This document shows, piece after piece, positions 23,477 through 36,240 of a stretch of 64,000 nt of DNA. The stretch spans positions 2,860,001 through 2,924,000 of the forward strand of contig JAQPZY010001517.1 in NCBI GenBank assembly GCA_029931535.1, read 5' to 3'. Under the pieces are notes generated by a model. The model worked only from the letters and a program-made list of their open reading frames with translations. It was not told the origin of the DNA and did not search any database. The DNA is from Margaritifera margaritifera. Its lineage: Eukaryota > Mollusca > Bivalvia > Unionida > Margaritiferidae. The position numbers and the translations under genes were made by a program. Each line of letters begins with the position of its first letter. The stretch's first letter is position 1.

Positions 23477-25417
23477 TTTATAGCACGGTATACTGAGTTT
23501 AATTTATAGTACGGTATACTGAGTTAAATTTATAGTATGGTATACTGAGTTAAATTTATAGTATGGTATACTGAGTTAAATTTATAGTGCAGTATACTGA
23601 GTTAAATTTATAGTATGGTATACTGAGTTAAATTTATAGTACGGTATACTGAATTAAATTTATAGTGCGGTATACTGAGTTAAATTTATAGTACGGTATA
23701 CTGAGTTAAATTTATAGTGCGGTATACTGAGTTAAATTTATAGTATGGTATACTGAGTTAAGTTTATAGTGCGGTATACTGAGTTAAATTTATAGTACGG
23801 TATACTGAGTTAATTTATAGTTCGGTACACTGAGTTAAAATTTATAGTATGGTATACTGAGTTAAATTTATAGTACAGTATACTGAGTTAAATTTATAGT
23901 GCAGTATACTGAGTTATTTTATAGTATGGTATACTGAGTTAAATTTATAGTATGGTATACTGAGTTAACTTTATAGTACAGTATACTGAGTTAAATTTAT
24001 AGTACAGTATACTGAGCTAAATTTATAGTACAGTATACTGAGTTAAATTTAAGGTATGGTATACTGAGTTAAATTTATAGTATGGTATACTGAGTTAAAT
24101 TTATAGTGCAGTATACTGAGTTAAATTTATAGTATAGTATACTGAGTTAATTTATAGTATGGTATAGTGAGTTAAATTTATAGTATGGTATACTGAGTTA
24201 AATTTATAGTATGGTATACTGAGTTTAATTTATAGTACAGTATACTGAGTTAAATCTTTAGTATGGTATACTGAGTTAAATTTATAGTGCAGAATACTGA
24301 GTTAAATTTATAGTATGGTATACTGAGTTAAATTTATAGCATGGTATACTGAGTTACATTTATAGTACGGTATACTGAGTTAAATTTATAGTATGGTATA
24401 CTGAGTTAAATTTATAGTATGGTATACTGAGTTAAATTTAAGCTATGGTATACTGAGTTAAATTTTTTAGTATGGTATACTGAGTTAAATTTATAGTGCA
24501 GTATACTGAGTTAAATTTATAGTACAGTATACTGAGTTAAATTTATAGTACAGTATACTGAGTTAATTTATAGTATGGTATACTGAGTTAAATTTATAGT
24601 ATGGTATACTGAGTTAAATTTAAGGTATGGTATACTGAGTTAATTTATAGTATGGTATACTGAGTTAAATTTATAGTATGGTATACTGAGTTAAATTTAT
24701 AGTATGGTATACTGAGTTAAATTTATAGTACAGTATACTGAGTTAAATTTATAGTATGGTATACTGAGTTAAATTTATAGTGCAGTGTACTGAGTTAAAT
24801 TTATAGTACAGTATACTGAGTTAAATTTATAGTATGGTATACTGAGTTCAATTTAAGGTATGGTATACTGAGTTAATTTATAGTACAGTATACTGAGTTA
24901 AATTAATAGTACAGTATACTGAGTTAAATTTATAGTGCAGTATACTGAGTTAATTTATAGTATGGTATACTGAGTTAAATTTATAGTATGGTATACTGAG
25001 TTAAATTTATAGTACAGTATACTGAGTTAAATTTATAGTACAGTATACTGAGTTAAATTTATAGTACAGTATACTGAGTTAAATTTATAGTACAGTATAC
25101 TATGTTAAATTTATAGTACAGTATAATGAGTTAAATTTATAGTATGGTATACTGAGTTAAATTTATAGTGCAGTATACTGAGTTAATTTATAGTATGGTA
25201 TACTGAGTTAAATTTATAGTATGGTATACTGAGTTAAATTTATAGTACAGTATACTGAGTTAAATTTATAGTACAGTATACTGAGTTAAATTTATAGTAC
25301 AGTATACTGAGTTAAATTTATAGTACAGTATACTATGTTAAATTTATTATACAGTATAATGAGTTAAATTTATAGTATGGTATACTGAGTTAAATTTATA
25401 GTACGGTATCTGAGTTA
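23477..25417. repeat. 26-bp minisatellite, about 75 copies
   Basis: Unit AGTATGGTATACTGAGTTAA plus ATTTAT, with GTACAGTATAC and GTGCAGTATAC variants. Each unit holds the palindrome GTATAC. A nine-unit block with the rare variants TATACTATGTTAAA and TATAATGAGTT occurs twice, offset by about 233 bp (near 25100 and 25333). Confidence 0.96.
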
Positions 25418-25700
25418 AATGGCATGAAAAAGGACTAAAATCTTTCCCTCTTTGATACAATTGCAAATGATCCATATTCACTCATTTGGATTTAAGTCTT
25501 ATCAGGGCATCAGGACATAATTTATTTGGATAATAAGGTGTAAGTATAAAGGTGTGATGATGGATTACCTGTGTCTGCATAACAGTTATCCATTTTTGAA
25601 CTTATCTAAAATAATACACACATATACTTTAGGAACGGTGAAAAATGTGCTCATGTAAATATATCCCACCCCTACCCCATGATGCAGATGACTCTACAGT
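25418..25700. other. Intron 8 spacer
   Basis: AT-rich; no feature recognised. Confidence 0.4.
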
Positions 25701-26440
25701 AAATTAAGAAGCCCATCTTCTGATGATAAACATACTATGTACTAAGTTTCACAGTAATCTACAAAAAGCTGCAAGAGTAACAGCATTCACAAAATTCTGT
25801 TACACAATGCATCCAGCTGTAAATCAAAAAGGGCAATAAAACTCTTACAAAAATAATGGAAGCATGAAGATCTGTGCTAATGAGATTTTGTCATACACTC
25901 TTTTAGGCAATAAGACAATCAGGGCAATAAAACAAATTGCGGGATAAATAATTTGTTGATATGCTTATCAGGTGATGACCATAATATTTACCAAATTTTA
26001 TGACAATCCATCACAAACTGCAGGTAAAGAGATTATGTAATACACTGTATTAAGCTACAAGACAAACAGGGCATTAATTAATAATAATTGTAGGAGCAAA
26101 ATGATTTGCTGATATCAGCATCATCAGGTGATGAACATAATATTTGTCAAGTTTTATGGCAAACTATCAAAAACTGTGTGACTAGATGTGCTAATGAGAT
26201 TGTGTCATGCACTGCATTAAGCGACAAGACAAAAAGGGCAATACCTCTAAAAAAATTGAGGAACCAAAGTGATTTATTGATATGTGCAATTTTCAGGTGA
26301 TGACAACAATATTTACCAAGTTTCATGATATTTCGTCAAAAACTGCAGAACTAGCTGCACTAACAATATTGTGCCAGATGGCAGGATGGATGGACAGATG
26401 GACACAAGGATTACTATATACTGCCACCTCTAGAGAGGTG
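25700..26440 (+). mobile_element. Dispersed element with ~160-bp internal units and GGATGGACAG tail
   Basis: About four degenerate units with CAGGTGATGACCATAATATT, TACCAAGTTTTATG, ATCAAAAACTGCA and ACAAGACAAACAGGGCAATA, spaced roughly 155-165 bp, ending in GATGGATGGACAGATGGACA and TATATACTGCCACCTC. The same architecture (head, nucleosome-length units, GGACAGA-like tail) is seen in the other dispersed families here. Confidence 0.65.
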
Positions 26441-26745
26441 TGGATATAATAAATAAATCCAAACAACATATTGTATTAGTGCACGATTCTTAAGCACAAA
26501 TATGTCGGGTGCATGTGAATTTAATACCGATGATCATGTACATATATGTCGGGTTCTTTATTTTTTTGTACATGATCACTTAAAAAAAATGACAATTGAC
26601 CTGTTGCCAGAGCAGACATAACCACGCCCTACTCATTACCATAGCACATCATACAAAATCAAAGTATTGTATGTTGATACTTACACAATGTGAATTAGTG
26701 AATTTTTAAGTGCATACTGAAATGTTAAAGATTAAAGGTTGAACA
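26441..26745. other. Intron 8 spacer
   Basis: Contains two copies of ATATGTCGGGT about 45 bp apart (26500-26555). No gene seen. Confidence 0.45.
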
Positions 26746-26749
26746 GTGT

Positions 26750-28390
26750 TCAAGTTATGATGGTTTGTATTTGTATGTGATATACAGTTACAAGTGTTAT
26801 GATGGTTTGTATTTGTATGTGATATACAGTGACAAGTGTTATGATGGTTTGTATTTGTATGTGATATACAGTGACAAGTGTTATGATGGTCTGTATTTGT
26901 ATGTGATATATAGTGACAAGTGTTATGATGGTCTGTATTTGTATGTGATATATTGTGACAAGTGTTATGATGGTCTGTATTTGTATGTGATATATAGAGA
27001 CAAGTGTTATGATGGTTTGTATTTGTATGTGATATATAATGACAAGTGTTATGATGGTCTGTATTTGTATGTGATATACAGTGACAAGTGTTATGATGGT
27101 TTGTATTTGTATGTGATATACAGTGACAAGTGTTATGATGGTCTGTATTTGTATGTGATATATAGTGACAAGTGTTATGATGGTCTGTATTTGTATGTGA
27201 TATATTGTGACAAGTGTTATGATGGTCTGTATTTGTATGTGATATATAGTGACAAGTGTTATGATGGTCTGTATTTGTATGTGATATATAGTGACAAGTG
27301 TTATGATGGTTTGTATTTGTATGTGATATATAATGACAAGTGTTATGATGGTCTGTATTTGTATGTGATATAGTGACACGTGTTATGATGGTTTGTATTT
27401 GTATGTGATATATAGTGACAAGTGTTATGATAGTCTGTATTTGTATGTGATATATAATGACAAGTGTTATGATGGTCTGTATTTGTATGTGATATATAAT
27501 GACAAGTGTTATGATGGTTTGTATTTGTATGTGATATATAGTGACAAGTGTTATGATGGTTTGTATTTGTATGTGATATACAGTGACAAGTGTTATGATG
27601 GTTTGTATTTGTATGTGATATACAGTGACAAGTGTTATGATGGTCTGTATTTGTATGTGATATATAGTGACAAGTGTTATGATGGTCTGTATTTGTATGT
27701 GATATATTGTGACAAGTGTTATGATGGTCTGTATTTGTATGTGATATATAGAGACAAGTGTTATGATGGTTTGTATTTGTATGTGATATATAATGACAAG
27801 TGTTATGATGGTCTGTATTTGTATGTGATATACAGTGACAAGTGTTATGATGGTTTGTATTTGTATGTGATATACAGTGACAAGTGTTATGATGGTCTGT
27901 ATTTGTATGTGATATATAGTGACAAGTGTTATGATGGTCTGTATTTGTATGTGATATATTGTGACAAGTGTTATGATGGTCTGTATTTGTATGTGATATA
28001 TAGTGACAAGTGTTATGATGGTCTGTATTTGTATGTGATATATAGTGACAAGTGTTATGATGGTTTGTATTTGTATGTGATATATAATGACAAGTGTTAT
28101 GATGGTCTGTATTTGTATGTGATATAGTGACACGTGTTATGATGGTTTGTATTTGTATGTGATATATAGTGACAAGTGTTATGATAGTCTGTATTTGTAT
28201 GTGATATATAATGACAAGTGTTATGATGGTCTGTATTTGTATGTGATATATAATGACAAGTGTTATGATGGTCTGTATTTGTATGTGATATATAATGACA
28301 AGTGTTATGATGGTTTGTATTTGTATGTGATATATAGTGACAAGTGTTATGATGGTCTGTATTTGTATGTGATATATAGTGACAAGTGGT
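26750..28390. repeat. 42-bp minisatellite, ~39 copies, with a 754-bp higher-order duplication
   Basis: Unit GACAAGTGTTATGATGGTCT, GTATTTGTATGTGATATAYA, GT. Since 42 is a multiple of 3, frames of up to 475 codons stay open on the minus strand and over 200 on the plus strand, encoding only a 14-residue repeat; I do not regard them as genes. A shortened unit (GATATAGTGACACGTGTT) at 27368 recurs at 28122, and the order of variant units between repeats it, showing a block duplication of 18 units. Confidence 0.96.
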
Positions 28391-28845
28391 GACAGACATT
28401 AGGCTTTAAAGTCCTACAAGCTGAATGTACACCTGTAAATTATATTATGCTCACACCTTTGCCAGTGGTCAGTGGGTCAAAGGTATCTGCATGTGTTAGG
28501 GTTTCAGTGACATACAGTGATATGGTAAATGTATTTACACATTATTTTCCTTTGAAAAAAAAATTCTTTTTTTCATGTAAGATGAAATACGCTTGACAAA
28601 ACTATAGCAAGTAATGCTTGTTTTCATTCATTAATTTACATGTAAAGTTGGATTACTTCACTGTGTGACTTGAGGGGTAGACTGATATCGAATGTGTGGA
28701 TTTGTTTGTATGGGCCTGGATTTTTCATTTGTTTGTGTGTTTTTGGACACTGAATGAAGTATTTGTGGATATTTTTGCCATTCAAAAACTAACAGAAAAT
28801 AGTGTGAAGGTTTTTATGTATGAATAATGGCTACATGTGGTGTGC
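28391..28845. other. Intron 8 spacer
   Basis: T/G-rich spacer; no gene recognised. Confidence 0.45.
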
Positions 28846-28849
28846 TGAG

Positions 28850-29525
28850 TGATAATGTTTTCTGCTGCATCAAATTCTCAGGCTCCAATTCTGCATGGTG
28901 TGCTGAGTGACAGTGACTTTTGGTAAATACAATTCTCAGGCTACAATTCTACATGGTGTGCTGAGTGACAGTGACTTTTGGTAAATAAAATTCTCAGGCT
29001 CCAATTCTACATGGTGTGCTCAAGGTCAGTGTTTTCTGGTCCATCAAATTCTCAGGCTCCAATTCTACATGGTGTGCTGAGTGACAGTGACTTTTGGTAA
29101 ATAAAATTCTCAGGCTCCAATTCTGCATGGTGTGCTAAGTGACAGTGACTTTTGGTAAATAAAATTCTCAAGCTCCAATTCTACATGGTGTGCTGAGTGA
29201 CACTGACTTTTAGTAAAAAAAATTCTCAGGCTCCAATTCGACATGGTGTGCTGAGTGACAGTGACTTTTGGTAAATACAATTCTCAGGCTCCAATTCTAC
29301 ATGGTGTGCTGAGTGACACTGACTTTTGGTCCATCAAATTCTCAGGCTCCAGTTCTACATGGTGTGCTCAAGGTCAGTGTTTTCTGGTCCATCAAATTCT
29401 CAGACTCCAATTCTGCATGGTGTGCTGAGTGACAGCGACTTTTGGTATATAAATTCTCAGGCTACAATTCTATATGGTGTGCTCAAGGTCAGTGTTTTCT
29501 GGCCATCAAATTCTCAGGCTCAAAC
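28850..29525. repeat. ~57-bp minisatellite, ~11 copies
   Basis: Unit GTGCTGAGTGACAGTGACTT, TTGGTAAATAAAATTCTCAG, GCTCCAATTCTACATG; a second version with CAAGGTCAGTGTTTTCTGG alternates with it. Confidence 0.94.
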
Positions 29526-29549
29526 TCTTCCCTCCAAAAATCTAGGGCT

Positions 29550-29935
29550 ATATATGCTCGATATAAACAGGATCTATTGCACCATATGTAAGAAATCACT
29601 GGATATAAACTAGATCTATCACACCTTATGTGAGATATCACTGGATATAAATTAGATCTATCACACCGTATGAGATATTATTGGATATAAACTGGATCTC
29701 TCACACCTTGTGTGAGATATCATTGGATATAAATTGGATCTATCACACCTTATGTGAGATATCACTGGATATAAACTGTATCTATTATACCTTATGTGAG
29801 ATATCATTGGATATATCACACCTTATGAGATATACTGGATATAAACTGGATCGATCACACCTTATGCAAGATATCATTAGATATGATTTGGATCTATCAC
29901 ACCTTATGTGAGATACCACTGTAATATCTAACACA
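29550..29935. repeat. ~42-bp minisatellite, ~9 copies, next to exon 8
   Basis: Unit GGATATAAACTGGATCTATC, ACACCTTATGTGAGATATCA, with several internal deletions. Ends about 35 bp from the exon 8 donor. Confidence 0.92.
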
Positions 29936-29971
29936 GTGGACACTAGAATGTCACATCATGTGGAGACTTAC

Positions 29972-30074
29972 CCATCAGTGCCTCAAAGCAGTTGGCCATG
30001 GCGTGTTTGAGGTCTGACTCATGACACAAGTCTGGACCATGGGCATACAGCATATAGTCTTCTAAGTGGAGATT
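29972..30074 (-). CDS. DROSHA: Drosha window exon 8 (RNase III domain a, second catalytic acid)
   Basis: 103 nt; 34 codons plus one base. It encodes NLHLEDYMLYAHGPDLCHES then DLKHAMANCFEALM. LYAHGPDLC+ESDL+HAMANCFEAL is a Drosha hallmark. The glutamate of NCFEAL corresponds to human E1045, the residue whose loss disables domain a. As in other Droshas, the position that is Asp in bacterial RNase III (ADxxEA) is Asn here. The acceptor is ACATTTCAG and the donor G|GTAAGT. A 42-bp minisatellite ends about 35 bp downstream of the donor in intron 8. Confidence 0.97.
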
Positions 30075-30079
30075 CTGAA

Positions 30080-31935
30080 ATGTAGATACAGGTACTCAGT
30101 AACATTCGGTAAACAACAAATTCTATTTTATCCAATTTCTTTTTTTTTTGCTTAAAAAATATTTAAATAACAAAAGTACTCTAAAAGAATCACAATTTAA
30201 GACAGGAAATACAAGTAATCAGCATAAAATAGTTCTAGGACAATGTCTCTGGAAAATTCGGCCCCACTGCATGTTTTGGACAAATTACAACACAGCCTTC
30301 CAGGGAGTTTTGGTGCTGTGATAATCAATACTGAATAACAGAGATAAACAGATTATGTAAATAAATGTTGTGTTCTATAATTTGTCTGTTTATCTATCTT
30401 GGTATTTGTCATTGATAAGTACCTACCTATTTCCTTATATTCTTCCACCCATCTACACAGCAATAACACATTATCTATTTATTCATCCATCCAAAATACA
30501 TAGAGACATACAAGTATACATTCTTACACATCTTTCTATCAAATAACATATATCCCTCTCTATCTGTCTATCTACATACAAAGGTATGTAACAGTCAAAA
30601 TTTGAATAGGAGACAAATTATAAAGTGGACGAATTGTCATGGAGATGAATGATCCTAAGGGATGAATTGTTCGGATTTAAGTTGTATTCCATATATAATA
30701 CAACTACAAATGAATAATCATTGACAAATGCCCCAAACAGTGCTGAGAATCTATAACTGGACATTAATTGAGTAAAGAAAATGCCTACTCCTGCATTTTT
30801 AAGACCTGTAATCAACTGTACATTTGTTTTTTTGATTCAGGTTAAGGATTTATAAAAGCAGATAAAATATGAACATATTAAAGAACATACCATAATTAAT
30901 CTACAGAGGTGTGGATTAATAATTAATTAATCTAAAAGCACTGATAAACAAATTACTGTCTTTACCCTAATACTTCGGACACCGTCAATTTTCACACACC
31001 CAACATTTTATCTCTGAACAATTTTATTATGCTCCCTAAGTTTTCATACAGTTGTGGTTACAAATGGTATTTCTGATCATATTTTTCAGACACACTAAAT
31101 AAGACCAGGTACAGTTTGCATAAAGAAACAGAAAGGTAATCTGATTTAATACAGTGCCCGGCATTTGATCAACAAAAACCACAATAACATATGATGCTAA
31201 TAAAAAACTGTTAAGAGTTACCATTATATGATTATCAACCAAATCTTGTGAAAAAATGTCTGAAAAGGACGATTTCTTAAGTTTAATATCATATATAGTT
31301 ACTATTTTCAAGTTAACATCTATCAATGTATATTATAAAAGATTACTCTTGTATCGATTGTGGTAAGAAGTTCAGTTTTGAAATTAAAACAGTTTTCCTG
31401 TAAATGATTCACAACATTCACTAATAAGAAATGATGAATTCATAAAACTGGTATGCATAAACTTAAATTCCTAATATTATTTAATTAAATGTGGAAAATC
31501 ATTTGAATCCGTCCAATGTAAACCATGTTGTGACTCTTCCATTTAAGATCATCTTTTCCCCATAAGTCACATAGTTTATGCCCTATTTAAACTGTAAATA
31601 GCTTTATAAAATGCATACATTAAATGCCTTAGCCCCAATATCTTATATAGTTAATTATTCCAAGAAAAGAAATCTGAGTTTAAACAAAATTTGTTCAAGA
31701 AAACATCTATACATATAATCTAAAACAATGCAATATCTGGGATACAGTAGAAAGCTGAAAGCTTATTAAAAACACTCTCCTGTATTACAAAGAAATTCCA
31801 ACAATATTCAATTAGGTACATGACTTTAGTCTTATATATTTATCACTGAAAGCTGTTTCCTCTTTTACAATGAGAAAGACAGAGACAGAAAGCTGCAGAC
31901 CATAATGCTACATGATTAATGTTCGCCCTGTTGAA
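30080..31935. other. Intron 7, low-copy part
   Basis: AT-rich. A degenerate ATCTATCTA/CATCTAC patch lies at 30400-30590. No exon was recognised; short minus-strand frames at 30618-30815 and 31036-31326 show no known motif and lack splice or codon-use support. Confidence 0.55.
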
Positions 31936-31939
31936 TACC

Positions 31940-33025
31940 ATTTAGATGTATTAAAGTAGTTGCCTGCTTTGAGATGAGAGAATCTCCATGAGAATAAATG
32001 AATTAATGTAGTTGCCTGGTTAGAGATGAGAGAATCTAAATGAGAATAAATGAATTAAAGTAGCTGCCTGCTTTGAGATGAGAGAATCTCCATGAGAATA
32101 AATGAATTAAAGTAGTTGCCTGCTTTGAGATGAGAGTATATCCATGAGAATAAATGAATTAAAGTAGTTGCCTGCCTTGAGATGAGAGTATATCTATGAG
32201 AATAAATGAATTAAAGTAGTTGCCTGCTTTGAGATGAGAGTATATCTATGAGAATAAATGAATTAAAGTAGTTGCCTGCTTCGAGATGAAAGAATCTCCA
32301 TGAGAATAAATGAATTAATGTAGCTGCCTGCTTTGAGATGAGAGAATCTCCATGAGAATAAATGAATTAAAGTAGTTGCCTGCTTTGAGATGAGAGTATA
32401 TCCATGAGAATAAATGAATTAAAGTAGTTGCCTGCCTTGAGATGAGAGTATATCTATGAGAATAAATGAATTATAAAGTAGTTGCCTGCCTTGAGATGAG
32501 AGTATATCTATGAGAATAAATGAATTAAAGCAGTTGCCTGCCTTGAGATGAGAGTATATCCATGAGAATAAATGAATTAAAGTAGTTGCCTGCCTTGAGA
32601 TGAAAGTATATCCATGAGAATAAATGAATTAAAGCAGTTGCCTGCTTTGAGATGAGAGTATATCTATGAGAATAAATGAATTATAAAGTAGTTGCCTGCC
32701 TTGAGATGAGAGTATATCTATGAGAATAAATGAATTAAAGTAGTTGCCTGCCTTGAGATGAAAGTATATCCATGAGAATAAATGAATTAAAGTAGTTGCC
32801 TGCCTTGAGATGAGAGTATATCCATGAGAATAAATGAATTAAAGTAGTTGCCTGCCTTGAGATGAAAGTATATCCATGAGAATAAATGAATTAAAGTAGT
32901 TGCCTGCCTTGAGATGAAAGTATATCCATGAGAATAAATGAATTAAAGTAGTTGCCTGCCTTGAGATGAAAGTATATCCATGAGAATAAATGAATTAAAG
33001 CAGTTGCCTGCTTTGAGATGAAAGT
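31940..33025. repeat. 52-bp minisatellite, ~21 copies
   Basis: Unit AGTTGCCTGCTTTGAGATGA, GAGTATATCCATGAGAATAA, ATGAATTAAAGT, with GAATCTCC in place of GTATATCC in the outermost copies. Confidence 0.96.
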
Positions 33026-33385
33026 ACAACTTCAATTCATGATCACAGTCATTCTGGAGAAAGATATATCTAGTCTTCTTCATGAAAAAATAAAATCTAT
33101 AATGCTGGAAATAATAAGACTTTTGTTACAAGTTCATGCCAAATTGGTTTCTGATGTGGAGAGAATTTTAAACAACTACCATTGTGACATGGGTAATTGA
33201 CCCTTGTTTGAAGGTGGTATCTATCAATCAACTAGTGCATAAGAGAGATTCTAATGGACCATTAACCAATTCAAATGCAACTAGGTGTGAATTGTTACAC
33301 AATCAGGTGACTGGACAGGAGCTTGCACAACTGAGGAGGATTTTTTTGTGTTTTGGTGTTTTATGGCACAGCAACACATAAAATA

Positions 33386-34770
33386 CTGTAGTATCATTTA
33401 TTTATTTGTTTATTTGGCATATTTGTAGGTATTTACAAATACCCCAAGTAAAGAATACAAAAGAACAAAACTATGATGACAACAAACAATTGCCACGTCA
33501 ATGCTTAAAACAATACTACAGCATGTATGAACACAAATCAAACACCTGTCAAGATAAATCATTTACACTCAACATGAAAGGGAGCCAACAACACTAAGCT
33601 AATTGGTTATTAAAGCACATCTGTATGATCTCTTCCTTAAAACGTTGTCCATAAAGTTGCACCACCAATTACTTTTTGATGACCATGGAGATAACACAGT
33701 GGCTGAAGAGTGGTAAAATTCATCTTAATTCCCCATCAGTTTGGATAATGTCATCATTCCACATGTAAACCAAACATGTGACCAGCTGCCCCTTGCATGA
33801 TGCAGTTAGCAAACAGTGTCAACATTTGATGTGTTCAGAGCCCATTAAACTGTGAAGATGCTAATAAATTGAACAACAATGGATCACTCCTTTGTTTGAA
33901 GTTGACTCATGTACAAACCAAATTCAACCACTAGACTTTACTTAAACCCTCGTCAATAAAGCTGATTCATGCTGAATGGATAAGTGCAGCTCATGGAAAA
34001 TGTGTGAAAGATCATACCTAATTATCTGTGACTTTGAGAATACTGGACTTGTTTAATTCAACCATTTTAAGGATTATTTACTCGACAAACATTTAAGTGT
34101 ACCAGCTGACTTCGTTGATGCAATGTTGTCTCAGTGGTTGAGTCTGAAAATCAGTGTGAGATTCAATAATCTGCAGTAATTAGTGCATATACTGAGTGGT
34201 AATATTTTACAGTCATGTTGTTCATTGGGATTAAGCATGCCTGGATAAAATTAAATGTGTTTTCACAAAGATTTAAATATTTCAACAACAGTTTCACTTA
34301 AATGAAAAATTGATTTGAAAAAGCATTAAATCTAATTTTTGTTTAGAGTATCATTTATTGTTCTTTCTTTCATTTTCATTATTAAGAGTATTTATATACC
34401 TTATGCTTTTTCTCGTTTCTCTCTATCCTTACTTATCTCACAACATATTGATTTAAGGCAGTGAGTGGAAATTACACCTACTGGATACTGTATAGAGATA
34501 CGTGTGCACTGAAACAATATAAAATACTTTATAATGCTTTTCTTGAAGAGGTAATATAAAATAAACATGTGTAAAAGCTAATATTTGTTACCAGATTACA
34601 GAAATGACGTTGATTTATCAAATAGCTTTGTTGATCTCTAGGAATGACACACAATAAAAAGATGAGGAGGGTGAGGTGGGTTCTTTATCATATGTGGCAA
34701 ATATTTTGTTGTGTCTTTAAACTCATGGTTCAGGGCAACAACGAAATCCACGACAATTGGTGCCTGTCTC
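33386..34770 (+). mobile_element. Non-autonomous DNA transposon, copy 1 (3' end truncated)
   Basis: The left end reads TA|CTGTAGTATCATTTATTT. The body aligns along its length with the inverse of 47514-49031 (shared words TTGGTTATTAAAG, GTCCATAAAGTTGCACCA, TCAACATTTGATGTGTTCAGAG, CTATCCTTACTTATCTCACA, TCATGGTTCAGGGCAACAA). It stops after AATTGGTGCC, short of the expected right inverted terminus. No transposase frame. Immediately upstream (33340-33383) is GTGTTTTATGGCACAGCAACA, the SINE-like tail also seen near 63650. Confidence 0.85.
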
Positions 34771-34924
34771 TATATTCATTACAATTATCAACAACACAAA
34801 TCAATACACAAGTGCATAACTCTCTTTCTCTGTCCTTAGGTAGATAAAATATAAATTATGTTTTCACAAAATGCATCACAAGTCCACATAACACCTTTCT
34901 TTACTGGTGATTTTCATGTCTAGT

Positions 34925-35095
34925 TGTTTATGCTCATATTAAATTGTCTGGAACATGTGAAGTTGTTTATGTTCATATTACATTGTCCGGAACATGTGTA
35001 GTTGTTTATGTTCATATTACATTGTCCGGAACATGTGTAGTTGTTTATGTTCGTATTAAATTGTCTGGAACATGTGTAGTTGTTTATGTTGTTTA
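34925..35095. repeat. 39-bp tandem repeat, ~4 copies
   Basis: Unit GTTTATGTTCATATTACATT, GTCCGGAACATGTGTAGTT. Confidence 0.94.
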
Positions 35096-35463
35096 TGGAA
35101 ATGGGAGTGGTATCTATTTTCAGAAGAACCAATAAGTAACGAATTTATTTGTCTACAACCAATGAAACAACAATGTCAGAGGTCAACATTCATATTTACT
35201 ATGCATACATGGTCTACCTGAGAGCCAATTATCTGCTAATAACATCTAATTAGGAGATCATTTGGGGAAGATAAGCATTGGTTGATCCTAGACAAGGATA
35301 AAAAATGCCAATTTCATTAGTGGGTCAGAATAAAATAATACTGCATTGGTTTGATGTAGTGAATTTGTTTCAGAGGGTGAATCAGCCCGAAAAGTGCCAT
35401 CTATGGCATAAACATTGTCTAACAAAAGCTCTGCACCAAAAGTGCTCCTGCTTTTTTCATTAC

Positions 35464-35563
35464 CTTAGCTAGCACTGCAAGCTGCTGATTCTGTACTATG
35501 GCACCCCTGTAGGTTGTCAGTCCCCCTTCTTCCAGCCAAGGAAACATGTAAAACAGGTGGATA
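35464..35563 (-). CDS. DROSHA: Drosha window exon 7 (RNase III domain a, middle)
   Basis: 100 nt; one base completes the serine codon of exon 6, then 33 codons, ending in phase 0. The product is IHLFYMFPWLEEGGLTTYRG then AIVQNQQLAVLAK, matching S-V/I-H-L-x-Y-x-F-P-x-L-E-E-G-G-L-x-T-Y-R-x-A-I-V-Q-N-Q-x-L-A-x-L-A-K of animal Drosha. The polypyrimidine tract is an uninterrupted run of 15 T directly before AG (plus-strand A run 35566-35580). The donor is AAG|GTAATG. It closes the four-exon block enclosed by the inverted transposon copies. Confidence 0.95.
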
Positions 35564-35565
35564 CT

Positions 35566-35580
35566 AAAAAAAAAAAAAAA
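35566..35580 (-). promoter_or_regulatory. 15-T homopolymer polypyrimidine tract of exon 7
   Basis: Plus-strand run of 15 A; on the transcribed strand it is 15 T directly before the AG at 35564-35565. Part of the 3' splice site. Confidence 0.85.
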
Positions 35581-35784
35581 TATATATTCATATTACCAAG
35601 ATACTCAATGCATGCCATTACCAAATAAGAATGTCACAGAAAGCTGACTCAATCTCAATCGGGGGAAACTGTGCAGTAGTCACTGAAGTATATATCCACA
35701 CTATGTTTTACTAATATATTATATATGGCAGCCAAGGTCTTAAATTTCATAGCCTAATTAAACCAAAACACAATGAGAAGTGAA

Positions 35785-35855
35785 ATACAGGTCACAGTGA
35801 CAAGATGAGAAGTGAAATACAGGTCACAGTGACAAGATGAGAAGTATGAGCACTA
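35785..35855. repeat. 32-bp direct repeat, ~2.3 copies
   Basis: GAGAAGTGAAATACAGGTCA and CAGTGACAAGAT repeated. Confidence 0.9.
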
Positions 35856-36007
35856 CACTCATTCAGGTGTATTCCTAAACAAGTTTACTGCATGTATTAT
35901 TAACAGTGGTGGAGATATTAATTAAAAAATATTTGAAAATCTGTTCATGGAATATAAATACACCACTACAGAGTCTGAAAACTGACCAAAATGCAAAACT
36001 TGTTCAG

Positions 36008-36240
36008 ATGGATGGATGGATGGATGGATGGTTAAGGCTGGGATGTAATATGAGCACAGCCAATGAGACAGTGACCTGGTAGGTTGTGAGGGTTCCATGC
36101 TCATTGAAGCCATTGAGATAAAGTGACCTAGTGGGTGGTAAGAGTGACATGCTCAATGAAGTCATTGAGATGCAGTGACCTGGTGGGTGGTGAGGATGGC
36201 ATGCTCGCTGAAGCCACTGAGACATAGTAACACTGAAATG
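36008..36240. repeat. (GGAT)n followed by a ~57-bp repeat, 3 copies
   Basis: GGATGGATGG run at 36008-36032, then three diverged units with AGTGACCTGGTGGGTGGTGA and CATGCTCATTGAAGCCATTG. Confidence 0.85.

Noticed and set aside
26706..28133. 475-codon open frame on the minus strand (and 202-244-codon frames on the plus strand)
   Set aside because: Pure translation of a 42-bp tandem repeat; open in both strands because the unit is a multiple of three and has no stop. No composition or motif of a real protein.
30618..31326. Short minus-strand frames (65 and 96 codons) in intron 7
   Set aside because: No recognisable domain; AT-rich random frames, and the Drosha protein has no missing segment here.
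33018..33597. Plus-strand frames of 60-65 codons near the transposon
   Set aside because: Lie across the array end and the non-coding transposon; no transposase motif such as DDE.
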